64,000 bases of DNA from an uncultured Syntrophobacterales bacterium (lineage in GTDB: Bacteria > Desulfobacterota > Syntrophia > Syntrophales > UBA5619): assembly GCA_903928915.1 (NCBI GenBank), contig CAIYSL010000018.1, positions 26,075-90,074 on the forward strand. Reading direction: 5' to 3'. Under the pieces are notes generated by a model, which did not search any database, had not been told where the DNA came from, and saw only the letters and a program-made list of their open reading frames with translations. The position numbers were made by a program, and so were the translations under genes. Of the stretch, positions 17,240 through 25,205 are shown piece after piece (position 1 is the first letter of the stretch; every line of letters starts with the position of its first letter).

Positions 17240-18687
17240 ACCTTTGCTGTCGGATCAACGGGGTGGAGATGACGCTCGAGACGGACCCGGAGAGGCGGGT
17301 CGTCGACCTCCTGCGGGAAGAGCTGGGGCTCACCGGGACGAAGGAGGGGTGCGGGAGCGGCGAGTGCGGGGCCTGCTCGATCCTCGTCGACGGCGAGCAC
17401 CGTCTCTCCTGCCTGATGGTCGCCGCACAGCTGGAAGGCAGAGCGGTGACCACGATCGAGGGGCTGGGGGAGCCCGGGCGGCTCCACCCCCTCCAGGAGG
17501 CCTTTGTCCGGTGCGGCGCCGTCCAGTGCGGGTTCTGTTCCCCCGGGATGATCCTGGCGGCAGCGGCACTCCTGAAGAAGACCCCGCATCCCGGCCGGGA
17601 CGAGATCCGGCAGGGGCTGAGCGGGAACCTCTGCCGCTGCACGGGATACCAGAAGATCGTCGACGCCGTGGAAACGGCGGCCGGCCTGACGAACCCGGAC
17701 GGCGCGCCGCCCACCGCGCCACACGCGCGCCCGGCACTCGCCGAAGAGGGCGAGGCATCCCGCTGCGCAGCGCCTGCGCAACCGCCGCCCCCTCCGGGCG
17801 GCCATTCCGCGAGACTGCGCAGGGGCGGGCAAGTGCGGCACAGGGTGCTGCTCCCCCGGAGCCTCGCCGAACTGTGGAGCTTCCTGGAGGAGGAGCCCGG
17901 GGCGCGGGTATGGGCGGGCGGCACGGACCTGAGCGTGCAGCTGCGGGTGGGGCGGGCGGTTCCCCCCGCCCTGGTCTGCCTGGAGCGGATCGCCGAGCTG
18001 CGGACGATCGAGGAGGATGCGGACTGCCTGCGGATCGGCGCGGGCGTCACCCTCGGCCGCCTGATCGCCGACCCGCGGATCGGGGATGACCTTCCCGTCC
18101 TGAAGCGGGCCGCGGAGACGCTGGGATCGCCGCCGATCCGCGCCATGGCTACCATCGGCGGGAACATCTGCACGGCCTCGCCCGCCGGGGACACCCTGCC
18201 GCCCCTGTACATCCTGGATGCCGAGGTGGAGCTTCGCTCGCGGACGGCCACGCGGAGCATGCCGATCGGGTCGTTCATCACAGGCCCGGGAACCATCCGG
18301 CGGGAAGCCGGGGAGATCCTGACCGCCGTCCGGGTAAAAAGACCCGCGGCCTATGGCCTGCAGCATTATGAGAAGATCGGCCAGCGCAAGGCGCTGGCCT
18401 GCTCCGTCGCCAGCCTTGCGGCCCTGCTCCGCCTCTCCCCGGAAGGGACGATCGAGGCCATCCGGCTTGCCTGGGGAAGCGTCGGGCCGACTGTGGTTGC
18501 CTCGCCGGCGATCGAAGCGCTTCTCCTGGGGGAACGGCCGTCCGCGGCGGTGTTGGCGCGGGCGGCCGAAGCGACCCGGCATACCGTCTCCCCCATCGAC
18601 GACGTCAGGGGCACGGCAGAGTACCGCAGGACCGCGGCGGCCAATCTCCTGCTGCGGTTCCTCCACGGTGCACTCGCGCAGCGGTAA
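17236..18687 (+). CDS. Fused [2Fe-2S] and FAD-binding subunits of the molybdenum hydroxylase
   Basis: A single 483-aa protein carries what are usually two subunits. Residues 1-150 are the small subunit with two [2Fe-2S] sites: C39, C44, C47, C59 (plant type) and C98, C101, C133, C135 (second cluster). Residues ~205-483 are the medium, FAD-binding subunit: AGGTDLSVQLR near 225-235 and the FAD-binding ATIGGNICTASPAGD near 310-324. A proline/glycine/arginine-rich linker (about 155-203) joins them, partly encoded by a palindromic REP-like sequence (17773-17823). The ATG overlaps the large-subunit stop (ATGA). Electrons pass from Mo through both clusters to FAD and an unknown acceptor. Confidence 0.9.
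   Translation: MNLCCRINGVEMTLETDPERRVVDLLREELGLTGTKEGCGSGECGACSILVDGEHRLSCLMVAAQLEGRAVTTIEGLGEPGRLHPLQEAFVRCGAVQCGFCSPGMILAAAALLKKTPHPGRDEIRQGLSGNLCRCTGYQKIVDAVETAAGLTNPDGAPPTAPHARPALAEEGEASRCAAPAQPPPPPGGHSARLRRGGQVRHRVLLPRSLAELWSFLEEEPGARVWAGGTDLSVQLRVGRAVPPALVCLERIAELRTIEEDADCLRIGAGVTLGRLIADPRIGDDLPVLKRAAETLGSPPIRAMATIGGNICTASPAGDTLPPLYILDAEVELRSRTATRSMPIGSFITGPGTIRREAGEILTAVRVKRPAAYGLQHYEKIGQRKALACSVASLAALLRLSPEGTIEAIRLAWGSVGPTVVASPAIEALLLGERPSAAVLARAAEATRHTVSPIDDVRGTAEYRRTAAANLLLRFLHGALAQR
17773..17823. repeat. REP-like nested palindrome inside the FeS/FAD linker
   Basis: Outer arms CCTGCGCA (17773-17780) and TGCGCAGG (17816-17823) enclose a 7-bp hairpin (17784-17790 with 17796-17802, five-base loop). 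The stretch stays in frame and encodes residues about 180-196 of the fused subunit, the low-complexity linker. Confidence 0.55.
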
Positions 18688-18721
18688 CAGAAGGGATATG
18701 CGGCGGCGGGACGAAACCAGA

Positions 18722-18743
18722 GCCCTGCGCACGGGTGCAGGGC
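18722..18743. terminator. Hairpin between convergent genes
   Basis: GCCCTGC at 18722-18728 pairs with GCAGGGC at 18737-18743 (eight-base loop). It sits in the 152-base gap between the molybdenum-hydroxylase operon and the convergent antiporter gene. There is no T-run, so termination is only suggested. Confidence 0.35.
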
Positions 18744-18839
18744 CGGGAGCGGGCAGGGGTGCGCCGCGGCGGCCAAGAGCGGGGGCGGACAGCATCTCCG
18801 GGCAGATTCCCGGGCGGGGCGTGCGGGGAGCGCTTCCGG

Positions 18840-20720
18840 TTACCGCGCCGGCGGATCTTCGGCGGGCGTCTTGACGTACATCTCGCTGTCCCAGGCGTGA
18901 TCGCCCAGGGTGGGGTTCACCTCCCGGTCGGTGGCCAGCAGCTGCTCCTGGAGCTGGTACTGTTCCCGGACCGTGAAGATGTAGGCGCTCTTGTCATGGC
19001 GCAGGGCCGCCAGTTTCTGCAGGGCCGCCTCGTCGTACTTCAGGAAGTTCTGCCCCGCCCGGGTGGCGCTGTACCTGCGGAACCCGAGCGTGACCAGACA
19101 ATCGACCCCCATCCGTATCGACGTGTCGAGGGTTTCCCGGTAGATGTCGCTGATCCCCATGTCCATCAATTCGTAGGCGTCGATGCGGTTTTCGGCGCGG
19201 GCCAGGATCCGGAGGTTGGGAAACAGCCGCTGCACCTTTTCGATCAGGTCCTGGTTGATCGCCGGCGAACCGATGGCGGCGATCAGGATCCTGGCCCGGT
19301 CCGCCCCTGCTGCCTGGAGGATGTCGATCCGCGTGGCGTCGCCGTAGAACACCTTGAACCCCATCTTCCGGAGCAGAGCGACGCGGTCCGAATCGTTGTC
19401 CAGGATCGTCGCCTCGACCCCGTTCGCCCTGAGGAAGCGGCCGATCGTGCTCCCGAAGGGGCCGAACCCGGCGAGGATAACCGGCGTGTGCAGGTCGATC
19501 GCATCGGCCTGTTTTGCCTCTTCTTCCCGGACGCCGAAGCGGGGGACGATGAACCGTTCGTTGAGAAGCAGCAGCAGCGGGGTTGCGGTCATGCTGATGG
19601 CCGTCACCCCCATCAGGGTGTCCGTCCACTCGGCTGATACGAGGTTCAGCTGGCGAATGAAGGAGAACAGGACGAAGGCGAACTCCCCGACCTGGGCCAG
19701 CCCCAGGGAGAACAGGAGATTCTGGTCGAAGGTGAGCCGGGTCAGTCTCCCCGTCAGCAACAGCACGACGAACTTGATCGCGATGACGCCGCAGACGAGG
19801 GCGGCGGTCGTCAGCGGCCGCTCCAGGATCAGGCTGAAGTTGATCGACGCCCCGACGGAGATGAAGAACAGTCCGAGGAGGATCCCCTTGAAGGGCTCGA
19901 TGTCGCTCTCCAGTTCGTGGCGGTATTCGGTGTTCGCCAGGACCACGCCGGCCAGGAAGGTCCCGAGGGCGGGGCTCAGCCCGACCAGCTCCATCAGGAA
20001 CGCCGCAGCCATCACGATGAACAGGGCGGAGGCGGTGAACAGCTCGCGGAGGTTGATGCGGCCGATGAACCTGAGGAAGGGGACGATCACGAAGCGGCCG
20101 CTCAGCCCTACCGCCCCGACCGCTGCCAGCACGGCGATCGTCTGCGCCCATCCGGGCAGCCTCTCCAGGAACGTGGCCTGGCCGCCGGTCCCGGTCTGCA
20201 CTGCGGCGGTCGCTAGCAGCGGCAGCACCGCCAGGATGGGGATGACGGATATGTCCTGAAACAGCAGGACCGCGAAGGAGCATCTGCCCGCCTGCGTCTG
20301 GACCAGCCCCTTCTCCCGCAGGGTCTGCAGTGCGATCGCCGTGGACGACATGGAGAGGGCCAGTCCGAGCGCCAGGGCCGCCTGCCAGTGCAGTCCCACG
20401 GCCGCAAAGAGCGCCAGAAACAGCAGGGTCGTGGCGCCGAGCTGCACCGCGCCGGAGCCCAGGATGAGGCGGCGCATCCCCCAGAAGTGGGCGGGCTCCA
20501 ACTCCAGCCCGATCAGGAAGAGCATCATCACCACGCCGAACTCGGCGAAATGGATGACCTCCTGTTTCTGGCCGACCAGACCGAGGAAAAAGGGTCCGAT
20601 CATGATCCCGGCCAGGAGGTACCCCAGCACCGATCCCATGCCCAGCCGCTTGGCAACGGGAACGAACACGATCGCCGCGGCCAGATAGATGAGGGCGTCC
20701 TGGAGAAAGGAGTGGCTCAT
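18840..20720 (-). CDS. Kef-type monovalent cation:proton antiporter with TrkA-N domain
   Basis: A 626-aa CPA2-family antiporter. Residues ~1-380 are hydrophobic with about a dozen membrane segments. Residues ~405-525 form a cytosolic Rossmann-type TrkA-N domain (GFGPFGSTIGRFL, then the acidic end of strand two at LDND), which in Kef proteins senses nucleotide or glutathione adducts. A further ~90-residue soluble tail follows. It overlaps the upstream flavoprotein gene by four bases, the KefF/KefC or KefG/KefB arrangement, which supports K+ efflux in response to electrophile stress. Whether it is glutathione-gated in this organism is not known. Confidence 0.88.
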   Translation of the reverse strand: MSHSFLQDALIYLAAAIVFVPVAKRLGMGSVLGYLLAGIMIGPFFLGLVGQKQEVIHFAEFGVVMMLFLIGLELEPAHFWGMRRLILGSGAVQLGATTLLFLALFAAVGLHWQAALALGLALSMSSTAIALQTLREKGLVQTQAGRCSFAVLLFQDISVIPILAVLPLLATAAVQTGTGGQATFLERLPGWAQTIAVLAAVGAVGLSGRFVIVPFLRFIGRINLRELFTASALFIVMAAAFLMELVGLSPALGTFLAGVVLANTEYRHELESDIEPFKGILLGLFFISVGASINFSLILERPLTTAALVCGVIAIKFVVLLLTGRLTRLTFDQNLLFSLGLAQVGEFAFVLFSFIRQLNLVSAEWTDTLMGVTAISMTATPLLLLLNERFIVPRFGVREEEAKQADAIDLHTPVILAGFGPFGSTIGRFLRANGVEATILDNDSDRVALLRKMGFKVFYGDATRIDILQAAGADRARILIAAIGSPAINQDLIEKVQRLFPNLRILARAENRIDAYELMDMGISDIYRETLDTSIRMGVDCLVTLGFRRYSATRAGQNFLKYDEAALQKLAALRHDKSAYIFTVREQYQLQEQLLATDREVNPTLGDHAWDSEMYVKTPAEDPPAR

Positions 20721-21322
20721 GGCTCACCGAAGACCTGATTCAGCCAGTCGTTGAGAAACTCGAATCGTCCGATCGTCTCGGCGTCGACCTCCCCCCGCCC
20801 CAGCAGTTCCAGGAGGGTGCGGTACAGCGCGGCGTGAACCGCCAGCTGCTCTTCGCCCAGCAGGTGGGTCCCCTGGACGACGAACGGGGGCAGGTAGCGC
20901 ATCCGGCAGAGACGGGCGGTCTGCGCGAAGGGGGCCAGGAACTCCCGGACCGTGAAGCGGTTATGCCCGGCGCGGGAGTAGGTCTCCCGGGTGCCGCCCG
21001 AGGTCAGGGCGTTGAAGACGATCCGGTCCTGCAGGGAATAGACGCCCCGGCCGTGGGCCCAGCCGTATTCGAGGACCAGGTCCAGCCACTGCTTGAGCAG
21101 CGCCGGGCAGCTGTACATGTACAGGGGGTGGTGCCAGACGATGACCTGGTGCGAACTCAGCAGCTCCTTCTCCCGCTCCACGTCCACGTTGAAGTCGGGA
21201 TAGTGTTCGTACAGGTCCCGGAGCGTGACCCCAGGGAGCCTCTCGACGCCGGCCAGGAGCGCGCGGTTGACCCGTGATTTTTCGAACCGCGGGTGGGCGA
21301 ACAGTATCAGGATGCTGTGCAC
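20717..21322 (-). CDS. KefF/KefG-like NAD(P)H oxidoreductase, ancillary subunit of the antiporter
   Basis: A 201-aa flavodoxin-fold quinone reductase. FMN-binding type features are the N-terminal ILFAHPRFEKSRVN (phosphate-binding loop), WHHPLYMYSCPALLKQWLD (about 63-81) and NALTSGGTRETYSRAG (about 104-119). The start is GTG at 21322, preceded by AAAGGAG with an eight-base spacing. It is coupled to the antiporter gene by an ATGA overlap. In E. coli KefF and KefG are required for full activity of their antiporters; the same role is likely here. Confidence 0.88.
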   Translation of the reverse strand: MHSILILFAHPRFEKSRVNRALLAGVERLPGVTLRDLYEHYPDFNVDVEREKELLSSHQVIVWHHPLYMYSCPALLKQWLDLVLEYGWAHGRGVYSLQDRIVFNALTSGGTRETYSRAGHNRFTVREFLAPFAQTARLCRMRYLPPFVVQGTHLLGEEQLAVHAALYRTLLELLGRGEVDAETIGRFEFLNDWLNQVFGEP

Positions 21323-21599
21323 CGTGGCCGCTCCTTTCGTCTCTTCATCGCCGCTTTCTCGTTCCAGAGTCCCGATTAATTACCACAGAAACGGTCTCCG
21401 TCATAGGGAGAAAAACCGGGGCTGACGGGAAGACGGGCCGCGGCATCGCCGGCTGCAGGGCCCCGAGCGACGGACGGAGGTCTTCCGGCCCGGGGTCAGA
21501 ATCGATCGGTGCGGAGGCTGGCTATGCTGAATGCGGGCGCCGCGGGGAACTGCGCGCGGGAAGACGGCGGCTCCGGCCCGGTGCAGGGGCGGACCCCCC

Positions 21600-22292
21600 T
21601 TACGGCGAGATCCTGCAGCTTACGGAGAGGCCCTCTCCGGAGCCGCGTTCGATCGTCGTCCGGAATTTGGGGTTCTGCCGTACGTATTCGAGAAACCGTT
21701 CGACCCCGGGGTCGCCCTGCCAGAGGACGTTGTGGGCGGCAAAGCAGCCGCCCGGGACGATCTTCGGCTCCAGGTCGCGAAAATACTGCCAGAGCCACTC
21801 CTTGTCAGCGTCGCAGAAGACGAAGTCAACGGGGCCGCTGAGAGCTGGTACGAGCCGGTGGGCGTCGCCAAGCCGGGCGTCGACGTATGCGGACAGCCCG
21901 GCCGTGCTGAAGTTGGCAAGGGCCGTGCGGTAGCGCTTCGCGTCGATCTCGATGGTGGTTACCCTTCCGCCGGTCTTGGCGGCGGCCCAGGCCAGCCAGA
22001 TGGTCGAGTGGCCGGTGGAGGTGCCGATCTCGAGGATCCTCCGGAAATTTCCCTGAACGACGAGATCGTGGAGGATTTGCCCGTCCCGGGCGGGGACGTT
22101 CATGTCGGCCCAGGAGCCCCGGGCGTTGTCGAGAAAGCGGGCGACCCGGGCATCCAGATCTCCCCGTGCGTGCGGCTGCTGGGCATGGGCCCCGCCGGCC
22201 GGACCGTACCCGATGGCAACGCCGATGAGTACCGCCGCCGCCCAGTGAAGCGGCATTCTGCCGATGCCGCTCGGTAAAAATCCCCTTGACAT
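21600..22292 (-). CDS. Exported or membrane-anchored class I O-methyltransferase-like protein
   Basis: A ~230-aa SAM-methyltransferase of the catechol-O-methyltransferase/caffeoyl-CoA OMT shape: ILEIGTSTGHSTIWLA (motif I), TIEIDAKRY (acidic residue binding SAM ribose) and FVFCDADKEW. Oddly, it begins with a signal-like segment (MPLHWAAAVLIGVAIGYG, then AHAQ), implying export although SAM is cytoplasmic. The start is ATG at 22292 or an internal ATG at 22256; both keep the hydrophobic segment. The next region upstream holds the divergent ilv promoter, which overlaps its first codons. The substrate is unknown; a membrane-bound quinone or aromatic compound is possible. Confidence 0.7.
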   Translation of the reverse strand: MSRGFLPSGIGRMPLHWAAAVLIGVAIGYGPAGGAHAQQPHARGDLDARVARFLDNARGSWADMNVPARDGQILHDLVVQGNFRRILEIGTSTGHSTIWLAWAAAKTGGRVTTIEIDAKRYRTALANFSTAGLSAYVDARLGDAHRLVPALSGPVDFVFCDADKEWLWQYFRDLEPKIVPGGCFAAHNVLWQGDPGVERFLEYVRQNPKFRTTIERGSGEGLSVSCRISP

Positions 22293-22312
22293 CACCCACG
22301 CCCTGGTATAAA
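22286..22312 (+). promoter_or_regulatory. Candidate promoter for the ilv leader
   Basis: TTGACA at 22286-22291 and TATAAA at 22307-22312, spacing 15 bases (slightly short). It lies about 35 bases before the leader peptide and overlaps the start of the divergent methyltransferase gene. Confidence 0.6.
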
Positions 22313-22349
22313 AGTAGTGCCATCATTGAATTGATGGCAGGGAATGTAC

Positions 22350-22436
22350 ATGATCCACCGGTCGTTGTCCAGCAGCCTCCTTCTCCTCCTTAGCGTCGTA
22401 GTAGTACGGCCCGGGGCTGCTGCTCTGCGTCTGTGA
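22350..22436 (+). CDS. ilvL: ilv operon leader peptide (branched-chain amino-acid attenuator)
   Basis: A 28-codon reading frame too short for automatic gene calling. It encodes one Ile, then after a serine cluster five consecutive Leu codons (residues 10-14), one Ser, four consecutive Val codons (16-19), and three Ala codons (23-25), with two more Leu before the stop. AGGGA six bases upstream supports the ATG at 22350; an in-frame ATG at 22344 is too close to it. Two terminator hairpins follow before ilvB. This is the signature of ribosome-mediated attenuation: stalling at Leu/Val codons when charged tRNA is scarce should favour an antiterminator. The runs match ilvB end products (Val, Leu). 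Confidence 0.85.
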   Translation: MIHRSLSSSLLLLLSVVVVRPGAAALRL

Positions 22437-22459
22437 TGGATCGACCATAACGAGATGCG

Positions 22460-22491
22460 AGCCGCGAGCCCCGGAAAGGCCGCGGCTTTTT
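22460..22491 (+). terminator. ilv attenuator terminator
   Basis: AGCCGCG (22460-22466) pairs with CGCGGCT (22481-22487), with an inner GCC/GGC stem, followed by TTTTT to 22491. It begins 24 bases after the leader-peptide stop, the expected place for an attenuator. Confidence 0.8.
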
Positions 22492-22503
22492 CATTTTCCC
22501 TAG

Positions 22504-22534
22504 GCCGCGGTTCGGGGTGACCGGCGGCTTTTTT
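22504..22534 (+). terminator. Second terminator hairpin before ilvB
   Basis: GCCGC (22504-22508) pairs with GCGGC (22524-22528), extended inward by GGT/ACC, followed by six T residues (22529-22534). The T-run ends nine bases before the ilvB ribosome binding site, so this hairpin may gate transcription, translation or both. Confidence 0.7.
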
Positions 22535-22559
22535 ATTGCGGGAAAGGAGCACCAGAAAG

Positions 22560-24218
22560 ATGGACATGATCGGAGCGGACATCGTCTTGAAGACCCTCGC
22601 CGAGGAGGGGGTGGAGGTGATCTTCGGCTACCCCGGCGCGAACACCCTCCCCCTGAACGACCGGCTGGCGGACAGCACCATCCGGCACTACCTGATGCGT
22701 CACGAGCAGGCGGCGGCCCACGCCGCAGACGGATACGCCCGGGCCACGGGCAAGGTGGGGGTCTGCCTCTCCACGTCGGGTCCCGGCGCGACGAACCTGG
22801 TCACCGGGATCGCCACCGCCTACATGGATTCGACGCCGCTGGTGGCGATCACCGCCCAGGTCGACAGCGACCTCTGGGGCAGGGACGCCTTCCAGGAGAC
22901 GGACATCATCGGGATCACGATTCCGATCACCAAGCACAGCTTCATGGTCCGGGACGTGAACCAGCTGGCCGCCTCGCTCCGCCAGGCCTTTCAGCTTGCC
23001 AGCACCGGCCGGACCGGACCGGTCCTCGTCGACATCCCGAAGGACATCCTCCTGGCCCGCTGCGGCGAGCAGCCGAAAAAGGCCCAGACCGCGGCGCCGA
23101 AGCGCGTCGAGAACCGCGAAGAGCTGGAGAAGATTGCCCAGGCCCTGAACCGGAGCGAACGGCCGGTCCTGATCATCGGCGGCGGGGTGAAGCTGGGCGA
23201 CGCCTGCCCGCAGATGAGCGAGCTCGTGCAGAAGGGGCAGCTCCCCTTCGTCACGACGATGATGGGAATCGGCTCGGTCTCCTCGGCCAACGGGTACAAC
23301 CTCGGGTTCATCGGCACCCACGGCAACGAACTGGCCAACCGGATCATCCACGACTCGGACTTCATCCTCGCCCTCGGCACCCGCTTCACCGAGCGGAGCA
23401 CCTCCGTCACCTCGGAATTTGCCCCGCTGGCCACGGTCGCCCAGATCGACATCGACCCCACCTCCATCGGAAAGAACATCGCCGTGGACCTTCCCTTTGT
23501 CGGGGATATCCAGGAGGCGCTCACGGAGCTGATCCCCCTGGTCACCCCGCGCGAACGGACCGCGTGGAGGGAGCGGATCCGTACGGAGCGGTGCAGCCAG
23601 GAGGAGAAGCTGACCGACGGCGGCTGCGGCCAGGCGGGCAGTCTCATCCGGAAGGTCCAGGAGGCCATGCCCAAAGAGACGATCGTGGTCCCGGACGTGG
23701 GGCTCAACCAGATCTGGACGGTCCGCACCTGGCAGACCCACTCCCCCCGCAGCCTGCTCACCAGCGGCGGGATGGGGACGATGGGATTCTCGGTCCCCGC
23801 CGCCATCGGCGCGCAGGTGGGCGCCCCGGATCAGCGCGTGGTGGTCGTCTGCGGCGACGGCGGGTTCTACATGAACATCCAGGAACTGGCCACGATCAGC
23901 ACCTACCAGATCCCGGTGAAGATCGTCGTGATCAACAACGGCCATCTGGGGATGATCCGGCAGATGCAGGACCTCTGGTACAACGCCCGCTTCACCACCA
24001 GCTCCCTGGGCGACCGGGTCGACCTGGTGGCGGTGGCCAAGGGGTTCGGCGTCCCGGCGGAGCGGGTCGCCGTGGACGAGGACCCGGCCGCGGCGATCGG
24101 CCGGATGAGCGCCGCCGAGGGCCCCTACCTGCTGGAGGCGATGGTGGACCCGGACAACTACGTCTACCCGATCATCCCGCCGGGCTGCTCGAATGTGGAG
24201 ATGATCTGCGGGAAATAG
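22560..24218 (+). CDS. ilvB: Acetolactate synthase large subunit
   Basis: Thiamine-diphosphate enzyme joining two pyruvates (or pyruvate and 2-oxobutyrate), first common step of valine, leucine and isoleucine synthesis. The 552-aa product has the catalytic glutamate E49 in MRHEQAAAHAADGY, the middle domain with GGGVKLGDA, and the ThDP motif GDGGFYMNIQE ending in VVINN. AAAGGAG at 22543-22549 is ten bases before the ATG. It is controlled by the leader at 22350-22534. A long palindromic element separates it from the regulatory subunit gene ilvN. Assignment to biosynthetic rather than catabolic ALS rests on ilvN, ilvC and the leader. Confidence 0.96.
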   Translation: MDMIGADIVLKTLAEEGVEVIFGYPGANTLPLNDRLADSTIRHYLMRHEQAAAHAADGYARATGKVGVCLSTSGPGATNLVTGIATAYMDSTPLVAITAQVDSDLWGRDAFQETDIIGITIPITKHSFMVRDVNQLAASLRQAFQLASTGRTGPVLVDIPKDILLARCGEQPKKAQTAAPKRVENREELEKIAQALNRSERPVLIIGGGVKLGDACPQMSELVQKGQLPFVTTMMGIGSVSSANGYNLGFIGTHGNELANRIIHDSDFILALGTRFTERSTSVTSEFAPLATVAQIDIDPTSIGKNIAVDLPFVGDIQEALTELIPLVTPRERTAWRERIRTERCSQEEKLTDGGCGQAGSLIRKVQEAMPKETIVVPDVGLNQIWTVRTWQTHSPRSLLTSGGMGTMGFSVPAAIGAQVGAPDQRVVVVCGDGGFYMNIQELATISTYQIPVKIVVINNGHLGMIRQMQDLWYNARFTTSSLGDRVDLVAVAKGFGVPAERVAVDEDPAAAIGRMSAAEGPYLLEAMVDPDNYVYPIIPPGCSNVEMICGK

Positions 24219-24227
24219 GGAAGCGGG

Positions 24228-24402
24228 GTGTGCGCCTTCGTGAACCGGCTCAGGATCTTCTTCCGACCATGATCATCCTCGCTGCGCTGCCGGGGAAAAA
24301 CTCGCACCTCCGGTGCTCAGACAGTTTTCCCGGCGGGCGCTCCGCTCGGGTGTCATGGTGCCCGGAAGAATCTCCAAATCGTCGGTTCACGAAGGCACAC
24401 AC
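24228..24402. repeat. Long imperfect palindrome (MITE-like) in the ilvB-ilvN spacer
   Basis: Terminal 20-base inverted repeats (24228-24247 and 24383-24402) match at 19 of 20 positions. Alignment continues inward on both arms (the CTTCCG, CCATGA, GGGAAAA blocks) to a central 5-bp stem GCACC/GGTGC at 24304-24316. Almost the whole 175 bases can fold back on itself. It fills most of the 312-base gene-free gap; the remaining bases carry only the ilvN leader region with its ribosome site. Confidence 0.7.
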
Positions 24403-24530
24403 CCCGTTCAAGGCGGCGGGAAAGAGGATGTAAGGAGAAGAACGGTCGGAACAAGATCCTGAGACCCTGCGCAGACCGCCTTCCCAATCCGTGACGGAAA
24501 GGATGGAAGAGAAAGGAAGGAAGAGGAACC

Positions 24531-25037
24531 ATGGCCATCGAGGAACGAACGATTTCGCTGCTCGTCAACAACCAGCCGGGGGTTCTCTCCCGGATCGCCG
24601 GGGTGTTCAGCAGCCGGGGGTACAACATCCGGAGTCTCTGCGTCGCCGAGACGACCAACCCCGAGATCTCCCGGATCACCCTGACCAGCAAGGCCGAGAG
24701 CGACTTCACCGAGAAGATCAAGAAGCAGCTCGACAAGCTCGTCGACGTCATCTCCGTCACGGACTTCACGGGCGCCCCCTCGGTCCAGCGCGAGCTGATG
24801 CTGATCAGCCTCCGGCTCACCGAGGCGACCCGCACGGAGATCCTGCGGGCGATCGATGTCTTCGGTTGCCGGGTGATCGCGATGCACGAGGACTCGCTGA
24901 TCATCGAGACCACGGCGAACAAGGACAAGACCGCCGCGATCCTCCGGTATTTCGAGCCCTTCGGCGTGGAGGAGATGAACCGGACCGGGGCGATCGCGGT
25001 CTTTCGCCAGCAGTCGGACCGCTCGGCCGCGGGCTGA
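24531..25037 (+). CDS. ilvN: Acetolactate synthase small (regulatory) subunit
   Basis: A 168-aa regulatory partner of IlvB, giving valine feedback control. An N-terminal ACT domain is clear (LLVNNQPGVLSRIAGVFSSRG, with the loop NNQPGVLSRIAG contacting the effector in this family), followed by the ALS small-subunit C-terminal domain (about 85-160). The start is the ATG at 24531 after GGAAGAGGAACC. It lies 312 bases after ilvB because of the palindromic element, so it depends on read-through of that structure or on an internal promoter I could not identify. Confidence 0.95.
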   Translation: MAIEERTISLLVNNQPGVLSRIAGVFSSRGYNIRSLCVAETTNPEISRITLTSKAESDFTEKIKKQLDKLVDVISVTDFTGAPSVQRELMLISLRLTEATRTEILRAIDVFGCRVIAMHEDSLIIETTANKDKTAAILRYFEPFGVEEMNRTGAIAVFRQQSDRSAAG

Positions 25038-25055
25038 GCGCGTCCCCCTTCGCCG

Positions 25056-25077
25056 TTCCCTCCGCCGTCGAGGGGAA
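25056..25077. repeat. Dispersed palindromic repeat, copy A
   Basis: Core TTCCCTCCGCCGTCGAGGGG with near-symmetry around GTCGA. Related copies lie at 37201-37226 and 60206-60230. It sits in the ilvN-ilvC spacer. Confidence 0.5.
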
Positions 25078-25205
25078 GGATGCAGTGACACCCTCCCCCT
25101 GACGGGCGGGAAAGCGAGGGACAAGGAGTTACACCGGGGTCGCAGGGCCTCGCACACCAGGGACCGGGAATTCCGGACCCCGTTCATACAGAAAAGGAGA
25201 ATGAC

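Noticed and set aside
22296..22560. T-box riboswitch for the ilv operon
   Set aside because: No T-box consensus or specifier-loop layout was seen; the Leu/Val-rich peptide explains the region.
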